64,000 bases of DNA from CAWCQC01 sp963819905. GTDB taxonomy: Bacteria; Actinomycetota; Thermoleophilia; Gaiellales; Gaiellaceae. Of the stretch, positions 1 to 10,967 are shown piece after piece. Position numbers and translations under genes: made by a program. The first letter of the stretch is position 1. Each line of letters starts with the position of its first letter. The DNA lies in assembly GCA_963819905.1 (NCBI GenBank), contig CAWFXP010000004.1:1-64000 (forward strand), given 5' to 3'. Below the pieces are notes generated by a model. The model saw only the letters and a list, made by a program, of their open reading frames with translations, was not told the DNA's origin and searched no databases.

Positions 1-437
1 CCAGGTCGAGCGCGGCCCGCACGGTGCGCTCGGCGTCGTCCTCCTGGGCGGTCCGGCGCTCCCCACACAGCCATGACGGCGTCGCCGATGAACTTCTCGA
101 CCGTACCTCCGTACCGTCCGATGACCTGCCGCGCCGTGTCGAAGTAGCGCGACAGCAGCTCGCGAACTTCCTCCGGGTCGCGGTCCTCTGAGAGCGTCGT
201 AAACCCGACCAGGTCCGCGAACAACACCGAGACGAGCCGCCGCTCGGCCTCCGGGGCCGGGGTCGGCGCTGGGGTCGGAGCGCCACCGGCGAGCGCCGCG
301 CCACACTCTCCGCAGAACTTGAATCCCGGGGGATTCGCCGTTCCGCAGGCCGGGCAGGCGCCCGTGAGCGTCGCCCCGCACTCGCCGCAATACTTCTGGC
401 CGGCAGGGTTCTCCGTGCCGCAACCGGCGCAGATCAT
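1..437 (-). CDS. Cyclase-STAND-TPR paralogue 1 (partial, frameshifted)
   Basis: This is the N-terminal part of the fifth cyclase paralogue; the rest lies beyond base 1. It has two CxxC-x10-CxxC zinc ribbons. They are followed by the class III cyclase start, with the first metal-binding Asp in FADLVGFT and the second in FIGDAVMAVWG. The ATG at 437 overlaps the stop of the next gene (434-436) as ATGA, so translation is probably coupled. Compared with its paralogues it carries one extra base near 49-53. After VWGAP the frame runs into unrelated residues; dropping one G restores TAQEDDAERTVRAALDL, which matches the family. I think this is an assembly indel, but real decay is possible. The ATPase and TPR parts cannot be seen. 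Confidence 0.8.
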   Translation of the reverse strand, partial: MICAGCGTENPAGQKYCGECGATLTGACPACGTANPPGFKFCGECGAALAGGAPTPAPTPAPEAERRLVSVLFADLVGFTTLSEDRDPEEVRELLSRYFDTARQVIGRYGGTVEKFIGDAVMAVWGAPDRPGGRRRAHRAGRARP

Positions 438-3400
438 GGCACCGTGGCCTCTGCCAGCGGGAGCGACTCGGCGCGCTCGAGCCACGGCACGGCTTTCAGG
501 CGCTCGAAGGTCTCGCGCGCCTCGGCGAGCAGGGGCTCAGCCTCGGGCGCCCGCGCTTCGCCGACGAGCCACTCGGCATGATCCAGCCGGGTGACCGCGA
601 GCCAAAAGGGGGTTCGGGCGACGTCGAACGACGCCTCGGCGGCCTTGAACGCCGGCTCCACGCGATCGGACGCGCCGGCTCGGGCGGCGAGCAGCGCACT
701 CGCGCGGGCGCGGTGTGCCCGCAGAGTCGGTTTTGTGGGGAGGACGCCGTCGGTGCGCGAAAGCCCTTCTTCGAGAATGCCGACCTCGCCGGCGGCGAGG
801 GCCGTATCGACGAGAGCGCCCACGCCTTCGTTGAGGTAGGGAGATCCGTACGTCACGAGCGGCTCGAGGGCGGCACGAGCGAAACGCACGGCGTCGTCGT
901 GCCGGCCCTCGGCGGCGCTCAGCCTCGCTTGTACGAGCAGGGCGATGCCTCGCACCTGGAGGTCGTTCGAGTCCTCGGCGGAGGCCGTGAGCGCTGCCAT
1001 CTCCCGTGCGGGCTCGAGCTCGTTGCGGTACTGGTAAATCCAGAAGACCACTTCGGCCGGAAACGCGCCGAAGCCGATCTGCCTCGCCCCCTCGGGAAGA
1101 GCATTGGTGATCTCGATCGCCCGGTCCCACTCGCCCGTGTGGAAGAGCGCTTCGACGAGGTTCGTCTCGAGGATCCATTCCCAGTTTCGATAGCCGCGTC
1201 GGCGCGCGAGGGCGATGCCGTCCGCGCACACGGCTCGTGCCTCGTCGAAGTGGTCGTGGAGACCAAGCAGATAGGCGAGATTGTTGTAGGCGCGGAGAGC
1301 CGGGCTGGTCAGGTCGTGGTCGAGCGCTATACGCAGGGCCTCACGCATGAGCGCGCCGCTCTCGTGGGGGCGCTCCTGGTAGAGAACCGACTTCGTGTTG
1401 AGCGCCTCAGCCACGATTGCGGGAAGCTCGAGAGCCTCGGCGATGTCGAGCGCGAGCTCGACGCGCTCGTAGTGGAGCCTGGCGTTCCCGGTGAACAGGT
1501 ACAAGCGCGCGAGCTCGTGGGCGAGCGCTGCGAGGTCCCCGTCGGGCTCGTCGATCGACAGGACGCCGAAGGCCTGCTCCATTCGTTCGATCCCGTCGTC
1601 GATCCGCCCTTGCTCGTACAGGATTCCGCCGAGCCGAGCGGTCGCCCGCGCCGCCGGATGCGTCTCGCCTGCCGACTCGAACAGGTCGGCGGCCTGCTCG
1701 AAGTCGGCAGCAGCGGCGCTCAAGCGCCCGGTGGCCCGGGCGGCTTCGCCGGCGCGCTCGAGCAGCAGCGCCCTCATCGAGGGGCCGTCGGCAAGGCCGG
1801 CCGCCTCCTCGTAGCGGGAGTACGCATCCTCGTGCGCGGCCAGCGACGCGGCGCGCTCGCCCGCGCGGGTCAGCCGGTCACAGGCCTTCGCTCTGATCGC
1901 GGCGGCATCCTCTGCGTCCGGGGCCGCTCTGACAGCTTCGAGGTAGTGGGAGGCGACCACTTCGACCACGTCGTCCTCGTCGAACGCGGCCTCGAGGTAG
2001 TCGGCGACGGCGAGGTGCCGGGTCTTGCGCTCCTTCTTCGAGAGGGTCTCGTAGGCGACGAACCGGACGAGATCGCCGAGGAACGCGTACTGCCCGCGCT
2101 CGGGGGAGAGCGGGTCGGCCTGCACGGTCAGGATCTCTTTGCGCACGAGTGCGGCGAGGAGCTGGTCGAGAAGCTCGTCGTCGATCGTGGCAACGGCGCC
2201 GAGAGCCTCCTTGGTGAAGGTCTTTCCGAGGACCGCGGCGTCCTGAACGAGCCGGCGCTCGTCGGGGGAAAGCCCGTCGAGGCGCGCGGCGATCAGCCCG
2301 TGCAGCGTCTCCGGCACGTCCAGCTCGTCCACCGGTCCCGTTGCCCGGTAGCCGGCATCGTCGGGGGTGAGCACGCCTCGATCGACGAGCATGCGCACTG
2401 TCTCGACGGCGTAGAGCGGTACTCCCTCGGCTCGGTCTCGCACCTGGTCTGCGAGCGTGTCCGGGAGGCCGAGTCCCTCGAGAAGCGTGATCATCGAGTC
2501 GCCCGTGAGCGGCTCGAGGTAGACGGAGGTTGAGGCGCGTCGGCCGGATCCCCAGTCCGGTCTGCGCTCTAGCAGCTCCGGGCGCGCCAGGGTGAGGATG
2601 AACAGGGGGGAGTTGCGCGACCACTCGAGCAGGTATTCGACGAAGTCGAGCAGCGAGGTGTCGGCCCAGTGGATGTCCTCGAAGACCATGACGGTAGGCA
2701 TGACCTCGGCCAGGCGCTCGTAGAAGAGGCGCCAGGCGGCAAACAAGTCCTCCCGCTCGCGGGCGGGCCCGGTCTCCAGCCCGAGCAGGCTTGCAAGCCT
2801 CGGCTCGACCCAGCGGCGCTCTTCCGGATCGGGCAGGGCGATCTCCACCGCTTCGAGGAGCTTGGGCAGGGCTGTGTCCGGATCCTCGCCCTCGAGGATG
2901 CTCGCGTTCGTGCGAACCATCTCGGCAAGTGCCCAGTAGGTCACCCCCTCGCCGTACGCCAGGCAGCGGCCGCGGTGCCAGCGCGTGTCGATGGCGAGCC
3001 CGTCGAGGTACTTGAAGAACTCCCACACCAGTCTCGACTTGCCGATGCCCGCGCCTCCAACGACGGAGATCAGCTGCGCTCTGCGGTCGTCGGCGGAGGC
3101 GTGAAAGAGCTCCTTGACCATCCGTAGCTCTCGGTCCCGTCCGGCGAACGGCGGCTCGAGCGCCGAGGAGCGCTGCGCACCGCCCGTGGCGGCGACGACA
3201 CGCAGAGCGCGCCACAGCCGAACCGGCTCGGGTTTTCCTTTGAGCTCGTGCTCCCCGGCGTCCTCGTACACGACCGCCGCCTCGGACATCCGACGCGTCG
3301 CCTCGCCGACGTAGACGGATCCCGGCTGCGCCGCTGTCTGCACCCGTGACGCCGTGTTGACGAGATCCCCGGCAACCATCCCCTGACCCTCCGCTGCGAC

Positions 3401-3931
3401 GGTCACGGCCGCCTCGCCGGCCGTGACGCCTGCCCGAGCGCACAGGTCTGGCGTGCCCGCCTCTTCACCCAACGCGCGGACGGCGTCCACGAGCTCGAGC
3501 GCCGCCCGCACTGCGCGCTCGGCATCGTCCTCCCGTGCGACCGGCGCACCCCATACCGCCATCACCGCGTCGCCGATGAACTTCTCGACCGTGCCGCCGT
3601 AGCGTCCGATCACACGCCGCGCGGTGTCGAAGTAGCGGGAGAGAAGCTCGCGAACCTCCTCCGGATCGCGATCCTCGGAGAGCATCGTGAACCCGACGAG
3701 GTCGGCGAAGAGGACGGATACGAGCCGGCGCTCGGCCTCCGGGGTCGGAGCTGGAGTCGCAAATGGGATCGGAGCCCCGCCGGCGAGCGCGGTGCCGCAC
3801 TCCCCGCAAAACTTGACATCCGGCGTATTCGCGGCACCGCAAGACGCGCAGACGAGCGCAAGCTTCGCCCCGCACTCGCCGCAGAACTTCCGGCCGGGCT
3901 CGTTCTCCGTGCCGCACGACGGGCAGGTCAT
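434..3931 (-). CDS. Cyclase-STAND-TPR paralogue 2 (intact)
   Basis: This 1165-residue protein is the cleanest copy of the array. Two zinc ribbons use Cys 3, 6, 17, 20 and 28, 31, 42, 45. A class III nucleotidyl cyclase domain follows (about 68-245), with metal ligands D77 and D121, the purine-contacting K117 in EKFIGD, and the transition-state pair N192 and R196 in VNTASR. By family knowledge it should be catalytically competent, most likely as an adenylyl cyclase. A STAND/AAA ATPase has Walker A GGAGIGKS at 292-299 and Walker B FEDIHWAD at 417-424. The remaining ~500 residues are Ala/Leu/Glu-rich helical repeats of TPR type. I chose the start at 3931 because it gives the zinc ribbon at once and overlaps the upstream stop as ATGA. 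The product is soluble: no signal peptide or membrane span. The input signal is unknown. Confidence 0.9.
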   Translation of the reverse strand: MTCPSCGTENEPGRKFCGECGAKLALVCASCGAANTPDVKFCGECGTALAGGAPIPFATPAPTPEAERRLVSVLFADLVGFTMLSEDRDPEEVRELLSRYFDTARRVIGRYGGTVEKFIGDAVMAVWGAPVAREDDAERAVRAALELVDAVRALGEEAGTPDLCARAGVTAGEAAVTVAAEGQGMVAGDLVNTASRVQTAAQPGSVYVGEATRRMSEAAVVYEDAGEHELKGKPEPVRLWRALRVVAATGGAQRSSALEPPFAGRDRELRMVKELFHASADDRRAQLISVVGGAGIGKSRLVWEFFKYLDGLAIDTRWHRGRCLAYGEGVTYWALAEMVRTNASILEGEDPDTALPKLLEAVEIALPDPEERRWVEPRLASLLGLETGPAREREDLFAAWRLFYERLAEVMPTVMVFEDIHWADTSLLDFVEYLLEWSRNSPLFILTLARPELLERRPDWGSGRRASTSVYLEPLTGDSMITLLEGLGLPDTLADQVRDRAEGVPLYAVETVRMLVDRGVLTPDDAGYRATGPVDELDVPETLHGLIAARLDGLSPDERRLVQDAAVLGKTFTKEALGAVATIDDELLDQLLAALVRKEILTVQADPLSPERGQYAFLGDLVRFVAYETLSKKERKTRHLAVADYLEAAFDEDDVVEVVASHYLEAVRAAPDAEDAAAIRAKACDRLTRAGERAASLAAHEDAYSRYEEAAGLADGPSMRALLLERAGEAARATGRLSAAAADFEQAADLFESAGETHPAARATARLGGILYEQGRIDDGIERMEQAFGVLSIDEPDGDLAALAHELARLYLFTGNARLHYERVELALDIAEALELPAIVAEALNTKSVLYQERPHESGALMREALRIALDHDLTSPALRAYNNLAYLLGLHDHFDEARAVCADGIALARRRGYRNWEWILETNLVEALFHTGEWDRAIEITNALPEGARQIGFGAFPAEVVFWIYQYRNELEPAREMAALTASAEDSNDLQVRGIALLVQARLSAAEGRHDDAVRFARAALEPLVTYGSPYLNEGVGALVDTALAAGEVGILEEGLSRTDGVLPTKPTLRAHRARASALLAARAGASDRVEPAFKAAEASFDVARTPFWLAVTRLDHAEWLVGEARAPEAEPLLAEARETFERLKAVPWLERAESLPLAEATVP

Positions 3932-6900
3932 CGCATGGCCGCCTTTGCCTGCGACCGAATGCCCTCGAGGCGCTCGAGCCATGAGACGGCTTTGAGACGC
4001 TCGAAGACGGCGCGTGCCTCGTCGAGCTGCGGGTCAGCGTCCTCGATGCGATCCTGGTCCATGAGCCATTCCGCTTGGTCGGTGAGCGAGACGGCCATCC
4101 AGAAGGGCATGGCGAGCTCGCGAAAGCGGGCAACGGCGCCGCCGAACGCGGGCTCCACCAGCGACGCCTCGGCGCGCCGCGCAGCCAGCCGAGCAGCGAC
4201 GCGCGCCTCGTGCGCGAGCACGTACTGCGTGCGGTAGACCCTCGGGAGCTCCCGACACCAGCCCAGGAACGCCTCGATCCGCACGAGATCGTCGAGTGCG
4301 AACGCCGCTTCGGCCGCCTCGATCATGCCGTCGACGGCATCGGGCGCGCCCGTCGGAAGCTCACGCGCCCTCATCGCCTCTTCTCCCGCGGCCACGGCGT
4401 CGGTATACCGACCCTGTACGCGCAGGACGACCGCGCGCCCTACCTGGAACTTCGCGCGTTCGTCGAGATCGGCCGAGTCGGCGAGTGGCGCGAGCGTCCC
4501 GAGAAGGGCGGCGGCTTCGTCACCCTGACCCTGCGCTACGTGGATCCGAGCGAGCGGAACCAGCAGCTCATGGAACCCGCTCGCGGCAACGCGCCCCTCG
4601 TCCGGAACGCGCGAGGCGACGTCGAGCACCTCGTCCCACGCGCCGGTCAGAAACAGCGGCCTCCCCATCTGCGACAACAAGCCCCACTCCCAGTTCCGAT
4701 CGCCGCGCCGCCGGGCGAGCTCGATACCGCGGCGGGCGTTCGCAAGCGCCTCCTCGTTGCGGTCCAGCTCGCACAACGTCTCCGTCAGGTTGTAGTACGC
4801 GCGCAAGGCGGCCGCGGTGAGGTCGTTCTCGAGGGCCGTGCGGAGCGCGCACTCGAGCAGGGTCTTGCTCTCCCGAGGACGCCGATAGAGGAGAAGCGAC
4901 TTGGTGTTCAGCGCCTGCGAGAAGACCTCGGGCAGTCCGAGAGCTTCTGCGATGTCGAGCGCGAACTCGATCCGCTCCGTCGCGAGCTCGAGGCGGCCTG
5001 TGAAGAACGCGAGCCGCCCGAGCTGTGCCGCCAGGGCCGCGAGGTCCTCGTCCGGCTCGTCGCCCGAGAGCACCTCGAACGACCGCTCCATCCGCTCGAT
5101 TCCTTCCTCGATGCGGCCGAGCAGCCAGACGACCTCGCTCAGCCGCGCCGAGACGCGTGCCGCAGGATGCGCGGCTCCCTCATCCTCGAAGAGCATCATC
5201 GATCGCTCGAAATGCTCCTCGGCCACCTCGAGACGGCCACTCGCTCGTGCCGACTCTCCCGCGCGCTCGAGGAGCTCGGCCTGGACGAGCCGCTCGTCAG
5301 CGAGCTCAGCTGCCTGCTCGAAGTAGCGCTCCGCCTCCTCGGTGGCCGCGAGCGAGGCGGCGCGCTCCGCCGCGCGGGCGAGTCTCTCTCGAGCCTTGGC
5401 CCTGATCTCCGGCGCATCGGCTGCCTCGGGCGAGGCTCGGTATGCAGCGAGGTAGTGCGAGGCGATCACCTCGACGACCTCGTCGTCGGTGGGTGTTCTC
5501 TCCAGGTAGCCGGCCACGCCGAGATGGCGCGCCTTGCGCTCCTTCCGTGAGAGCGTGTCGTAGGCGACCCTCTGAAACAGCGCATGGAGGAAGCCGTACT
5601 GGCCGCGCTCGGGCGAGCGAGGATCGTTCTCCACCGTGAGTATCTCCTTGCGGACGAGGGCACCGAGCGCGGCCTCGAGCTCTGCCCCGTCGTATCCCGA
5701 GACGGCTGTGAGGGCCCGTCTCGTGAAGGTCTTGCCGAGCACGGCCGCATCCTCCAACAGGCGGCGTTCCACCGCCTCCAGGCCATCCAGCCGGGCCGCG
5801 ATCAGCGCCTGGAGTGTCTCCGGCACCTCGAGCGATTCCACCGGCCCCATGACCCGGAACTCCCCGTTCTCGTGTGCGAGAAGCCCTCGGTCGAGAAGCA
5901 TGCGAATCGTCTCGACCGCGTAGAGCGGCACGCCCTCGGCGCGCTCGCGGATCCGCGCTCGGACCTCCTCCGGGAGTCCGGGCGCCAGCCCGTCGAGGAG
6001 CTCCTCCCGTGCCTCGTTCGCGAGGGGCTCGAGCACGATCGAGTGGAAGCTTCGTCGGCCCGCACCCCAGGTAGGGCGCCTCTCGAGCAACTCGGGACGC
6101 GCCAGCGTGAGCACGAAGATCGGGAAGGTGCGGGACCACTCGAGCAGGTACTCGATGAAATCGAGCAGGCCGGCATCCGCCCAGTGAAGATCTTCGAAGA
6201 GCAGGATGAGAGGGCCCTCCTCCGCCATCAGCTCGAAGAACCGCCGCCAGGCCGAGAAGAGATCCTCCTGGTCGGGCGCCGTTCGCTCCGCGAGCCCGAG
6301 AAGATGGGCGAGACGCGGTTCGATCCAGGCGCGCTCATCGGGATCGCGGACGTGCAAGTTGACGCACGCCTCGAGCTTGTCCTTGGCCGAGTCGGGCAAC
6401 TCCTCGTCGACGATGTCCGCTCGCATGCGAACCATCTCGGCCAGCGCCCAGTACGCGACGCCCTCGCCGTAGGGTAGACAGCGGCCTCGGTGCCACCAGA
6501 CGTCCTCCACGAGGCCGTCGAAGTACTTGTAGAACTCCCAGGCGAGCCGCGACTTGCCGATCCCGGCCACGCCCATGACGGAGAGCACGCGGCTCTTGCC
6601 CTCATCGGCGGTCGCATGGAAGAGCTCCTTGACCATGCGCAGCTCGGCCTCGCGCCCCACAAAGGGAGCCTCGAGACCGGTCGAGCGGCCCTCGCCACCG
6701 CGCCCGGCGATGATCCGCAGCGCGCGCCATAACGCCACCGGCTCGGCCTTGCCCTTGAGCTCGTGCTCGCCTGCGGTCACGTAGGCGATGGCCGCATCCG
6801 TCAACCGCCGAGTGGACTCTCCCACGAGCACCGCGCCAGGCTCGGCGGCCGATTGCACCCGAGCAGCCGTGTTGACCAGGTCACCGGCGACCATCCCCTG

Positions 6901-7444
6901 GCCCTCGGCGCCCACCGTGACCGCCGCCTCGCCGGTGACCACGCCGGCGCGCAGGCGCAGGCCGGGAAGACCGGCCTCTGCACCGAGGACAGCGATCTCG
7001 CCGACGAGGTCGAGCGCCGTCCGCACGGCCCGTTCGGCGTCGTCCTCTTGGGCGACCGGAGCGCCCCAGACCGCCATCACCGCATCGCCGATGAACTTCT
7101 CCACCGTCCCGCCGTAGCGGCCGATCACCCTTCGCGCCGCGTCGAAGTAGCGGGAAAGAAGCTCGCGCACCTCCTCGGCGTCGCGATCCTCCGCCAGAGT
7201 CGTGAAGCCGACGAGGTCGGCGAAGAGGACAGAGACGAGACGCCGCTCTGCCTCGGGAGTCGACGGCTCGGGGCGGGGAGGAGGCACGTCGCCCCCGAGT
7301 GGCGCACCGCACTCTCCGCAGAATCGATGACCGGGACTGTTCGCGGCTTCGCAGGCCGAGCACACAACCGCGAGCCTCTCCCCGCAGCCGCCGCAGAATT
7401 TCCGGCCCGGCCTCGTTCTCTGTTCCGCAGCCCGGGCAGGTCAT
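3928..7444 (-). CDS. Cyclase-STAND-TPR paralogue 3 (one indel)
   Basis: It has the same architecture as its neighbours, about 1171 residues after repair. The cyclase keeps FADLVGFT, EKFIGDAVMAVWG and VNTAARVQ, so both metal aspartates, the Lys and the Asn/Arg pair are present. The ATPase has a P-loop GVAGIGKS and Walker B LLFEDLHWAD. The first zinc ribbon is interrupted: the ATG at 7444 reads MTCPGCGTENEAG and then leaves frame. Removing one C near 7409-7413 gives a ribbon ending CGGCG and joins the rest of the protein. The ATG at 7444 overlaps the stop of the next paralogue (7441-7443). Without repair, translation could begin only at the second ribbon (about 7365), which would be unusual for this family. 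Confidence 0.87.
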
Positions 7445-10400
7445 CCGGCCAGGACCTCAGCCTGCGGGCTCACTGCCTCCACTCGCTCGAGCCACGGGCG
7501 GGCCCCGAGCCGCTCGAAGATCTCGCGCGCCTCGGCGAGAAGCGGGTCGGCTTCGCCCGCTCGGCCTTCGGAGACGAGCCACTCCCCGTGCTCGAGCGAG
7601 GTCACGGCGAGCCAGAAGGGCATCCCGAGCTCGCGAAACGTCTCGGTTCCCAGCCGGAAGCCGGGCTCGCCCGCGTCGCTCTCAGTGGTGCACGCAGCGA
7701 GACGAGCCCCGAATCGCGCTTCTTGAGCTCGGAGGTACCGGGTGCGGGCGACCGGCTGCAGCGCCGCGAGACGCGAGAGAAGCTCCCGTACGTTGCCGAG
7801 GTCCCCCAGGGTCAGCGCCGACCCGGCCGCTTCGGCGAATGCGTTGACGCCCTGGAGCATGTCCCCGTGCAGCATGAACTCGGTGAACGCCTTCTCGCCC
7901 CAGTCGAGCGCCTCGTCATGCCGTCCGTTCGCACGAGCGATTGCGGCGAACGCGAGCGCCCCGTAGGCCCTGTCCTGATAGTCCTCGGAGGAATCTCGTC
8001 CGGCGAGGCCGAGGCTGAGGGCCTGCGCCTCCTCGAGGCTTCCGCGCTCTACCTCGATCCAGATCAACGTCTCGGCCGGGAACGAGCTGCCCCGCGCCGC
8101 GCGCGCGTCCTCCGGGAACTCGGATCCGAGAGCGATCGCCTCGTTCCACTCCCCCGCGGAGGCGAGGAACTCGACGAGGTTCGCGAGCGCGAACCACTCC
8201 CAGGGACGGTCGCCCCACCTGCGGGCGAGGGCGACGGCGTCCCGCGTGACGTCGATCGCCTCGTCGATCTGATCGCGGCTATGGAGCCGATGGCCGAGAT
8301 TCCCGTAGGCGCGCATGGCTGCGGCGGTCAGGTCGTGTTCCAGGGCGATCCGGAGAGCCTGCCGGAGAAGCGCTTCGGACTCCGCCGGGCGGTTGTCGAG
8401 CACGAGCGACTTTGTGGCCAGCGCCTGGGCGAGGACCTCGGGGAGCTCGAGCGCCTCGGCGATCTCGAGCGCCAGCTCGAGCAGCTCGCTCGCCCGCGCG
8501 CTAACTCCCATCAGGAAGATGGACCCGCGCGAGCCCTGCCGCGAGCGTCGCGAGGTCGGCGTCCGGTTCGTCGGCCGAGAGGACGGCCAGCGCGTCCTCC
8601 ATGCGGGACGCGGCGTCAGCGGGTCGGCCTTTGCTGAAGAGAACTTCCCCGAGCCGCGCCGACACGCGCGCCGCCGGGTGGATGTGGCCCTCGGTCTCGA
8701 GCAGGGCGATCGCCTGCTCGAACATGGCCTCCGCCTCGTCGAAGCGCGCGCCTGTGCGTGCCATCTCGCCTGCACGCTCGAGAAGCTCCGCCCGCGTGAG
8801 CGGCTCGTCCGCAAGCCCGGCGGCGTCGGCGAAGTAGCGCTGTGCCTCCTCGTTCGCCGCAAGGGAGGCTGCCCTCTCGGCCGCGCGAGTGAGACGCTCG
8901 GAGGCAGTCGCCTTGATCGCCGCGGCATCATCGTCGTCGGGCGCGGCGCGGTATGCCTCCAGGAAGTGTGCAGCTACGACCTCGACGACCTCGGGGTCGT
9001 CCCGGCCCCACTCCGCCTCGAGATAGCGAGCGACGGCGAGGTGACGCGCCTTTCGCTCCCGCCGGGAGAGCGTGTCGTACGCGACCTTCTGCACGAGCGC
9101 GTGCAGGAACTCGTACTGCCCTCGTTCGGGCGAGAACGGGTCGGTCTGCAAGGCCAGGATCTCCTTGCGGATGAGCGATTCGAGCCTCGACCCGAGAGCC
9201 TCTTCGTCCTCGCCGGCGACCTGAGCAAGCCCGCGGAGGGTGAACGTCTTGCCGAGAACCGAGGCGTTCTCGAGCAGGCGTCGTTCGGCCGGTTCGAGAC
9301 CGTCCAGGCGGGCAGCGATCAGCGCGTGCAAGGTCTCCGGAACCTCGAGTGCCTCGAACGATCCCGTGACCCGGTACTGACCCTCCTCACGCGTCAGCAC
9401 GCCGCGGTCGAGGAGCATCCGGACGGTCTCGATCGCGTAGAGCGGCACGCCCTCCGCCCGCTCGCCGATCTGGGCTCGGACATCGTCGGGAAGCCCGGGC
9501 ACCAGGCCGCGCAAGAGCTCCTCCCGCGCATCGTCTGCAAGCGGCTCGAGGAAGAGGGAGCTGAAGCTGCGCCGCCCGGCGCCCCAGGAGGGCCGGCGCT
9601 CGAGCAGCTCCGGCCTGGCGAGCGTGAGGACGTAGATGCGGTGGTTCCGCGACCACTCGAGCAGGTACTCGATGAAGTCGAGCAGACCGGCATCCGCCCA
9701 GTGGAGGTCCTCGAACAGGAGCACGACCGGTCCCGAGTCCGCCATCAGCTCGAACAGGCGTCGCCACGCCGAGAACAGATCCTGCTGATCGGGCGCAGTG
9801 CGTTCGGTGAGTCCGAGAAGGTGGCGAAGACGCGGCTCGATCCAGGTTCGCTCCTCCGCGTCCGGGACGAACCGCTCGACTGTCTGGCGCAGCTTCGCCT
9901 GAGCCGACTCCGGGGCCTCGTCCTCGAGGATGCCCGATCGCCAGCGAACCATCTCCGCGAGCGCCCAGTAGGCCACGCCCTCCCCGTAGGCGAGACAGCG
10001 GCCGCGGTGCCACCAGACGTCGTCGATGAGGCCGTCGACGTACTTCTCGAACTCCCATGCGAGTCGGGACTTGCCGATGCCGGCCACGCCGATGACCGAG
10101 ACGAGACGGGCCTTGCCCTCGTCGGTCGTGGTGTGGAACAGCTCCTTGACGAGCCGAAGCTCTCCCGCGCGTCCGACGAAGGGAGCCTCGAGGCTGGTCG
10201 ACCGCCCCTCGCCGCCGCGAGTCCCGACGACGCGCACCGCGCGCCACAGCTGAATCGGCTCGGCCTTGCCCTTCAGCTCGTGCCGACCCATGTCCTCGTA
10301 GTCGATCGCGGCCTCCGACATCCGCTTGGTGCCGTCACCCGCGACGACGGTTCCCGGCTTCGCGACGGACTGGATCCGCGACGCGGTGTTGACGAGATCG

Positions 10401-10942
10401 CCCGCGACCATGCCCTGGCCTTCTGCGCCCAGCGTGACAGCCGACTCGCCTGAGGCGACGCCGACACGCATCGCCAGGCCTGGTACCAGCGCGGACACGG
10501 CGTCGACGAGGTCGAGGCCCGCTCGAACTGCCCGCTCGGCGTCGTCCTCCCGGGCGATCGGCGCGCCCCAGAGCGCCATCACGGCATCGCCGATGAACTT
10601 CTCGACCGTGCCGCCGTAGCGTCCGATGATCTGACGGGCAGCGTCGAAGTACTGTGACAGGAGCTCGCGAACCTCCTCCGGGTCGCGGTCCTCAGAGAGC
10701 GTCGTGAACCCGACGAGGTCGGCGAAGAGCACCGAGACGAGCCGTCTTTCGGCCTCCGGGGGCGGAGCTGGAGCAGGGGTCGCAGCCCCGCCGGCGAGCG
10801 CGGTGCCGCAGTCCCCGCAGAACTTGGCACCCGGCGTATTCGCGGCACCGCAAGACGCGCACACGAGCGCCAGCTTGGAGCCGCATTCGCCGCAGAACCT
10901 CCGGCCGGGCTCGTTCTCCGTGCCGCATCCGGGGCAGATCAT
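7441..10942 (-). CDS. Cyclase-STAND-TPR paralogue 4 (one indel)
   Basis: The repaired protein is about 1166 residues with the same domain order: double zinc ribbon, class III cyclase, STAND ATPase, helical repeats. Seen motifs are FADLVGFT, EKFIGDAVMALWG, VNTASRIQ, P-loop GVAGIGKS and Walker B LLFEDLHWAD. At about 8515-8525 the frame is broken inside the helical-repeat region, after LAAGLAR. The downstream half continues in another frame as FLMGVSARASELLELALEIAEAL, which aligns with paralogues 2 and 3. The span is a multiple of three plus one, consistent with a single inserted base. If the break is real, the product would lose its last ~340 residues but keep both catalytic domains. The gene starts 25 bases after the stop of ettA, the only gap in the array not closed by a four-base overlap. 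Confidence 0.87.
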
Positions 10943-10967
10943 GTAAGGAGCATAGAACTCCGCCGTT

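Noticed and set aside
578..2533. A 651-residue open frame on the plus strand opposite cyclase paralogue 2, with similar ones at 4075-5550, 6763-8637, 8315-10453 and 13884-16319
   Set aside because: They are antisense shadows of the cyclase genes. High GC removes stop codons in the opposite frame, the predicted proteins are Arg/Glu/Gly-rich with no domain, and they mirror the paralogous repeats.
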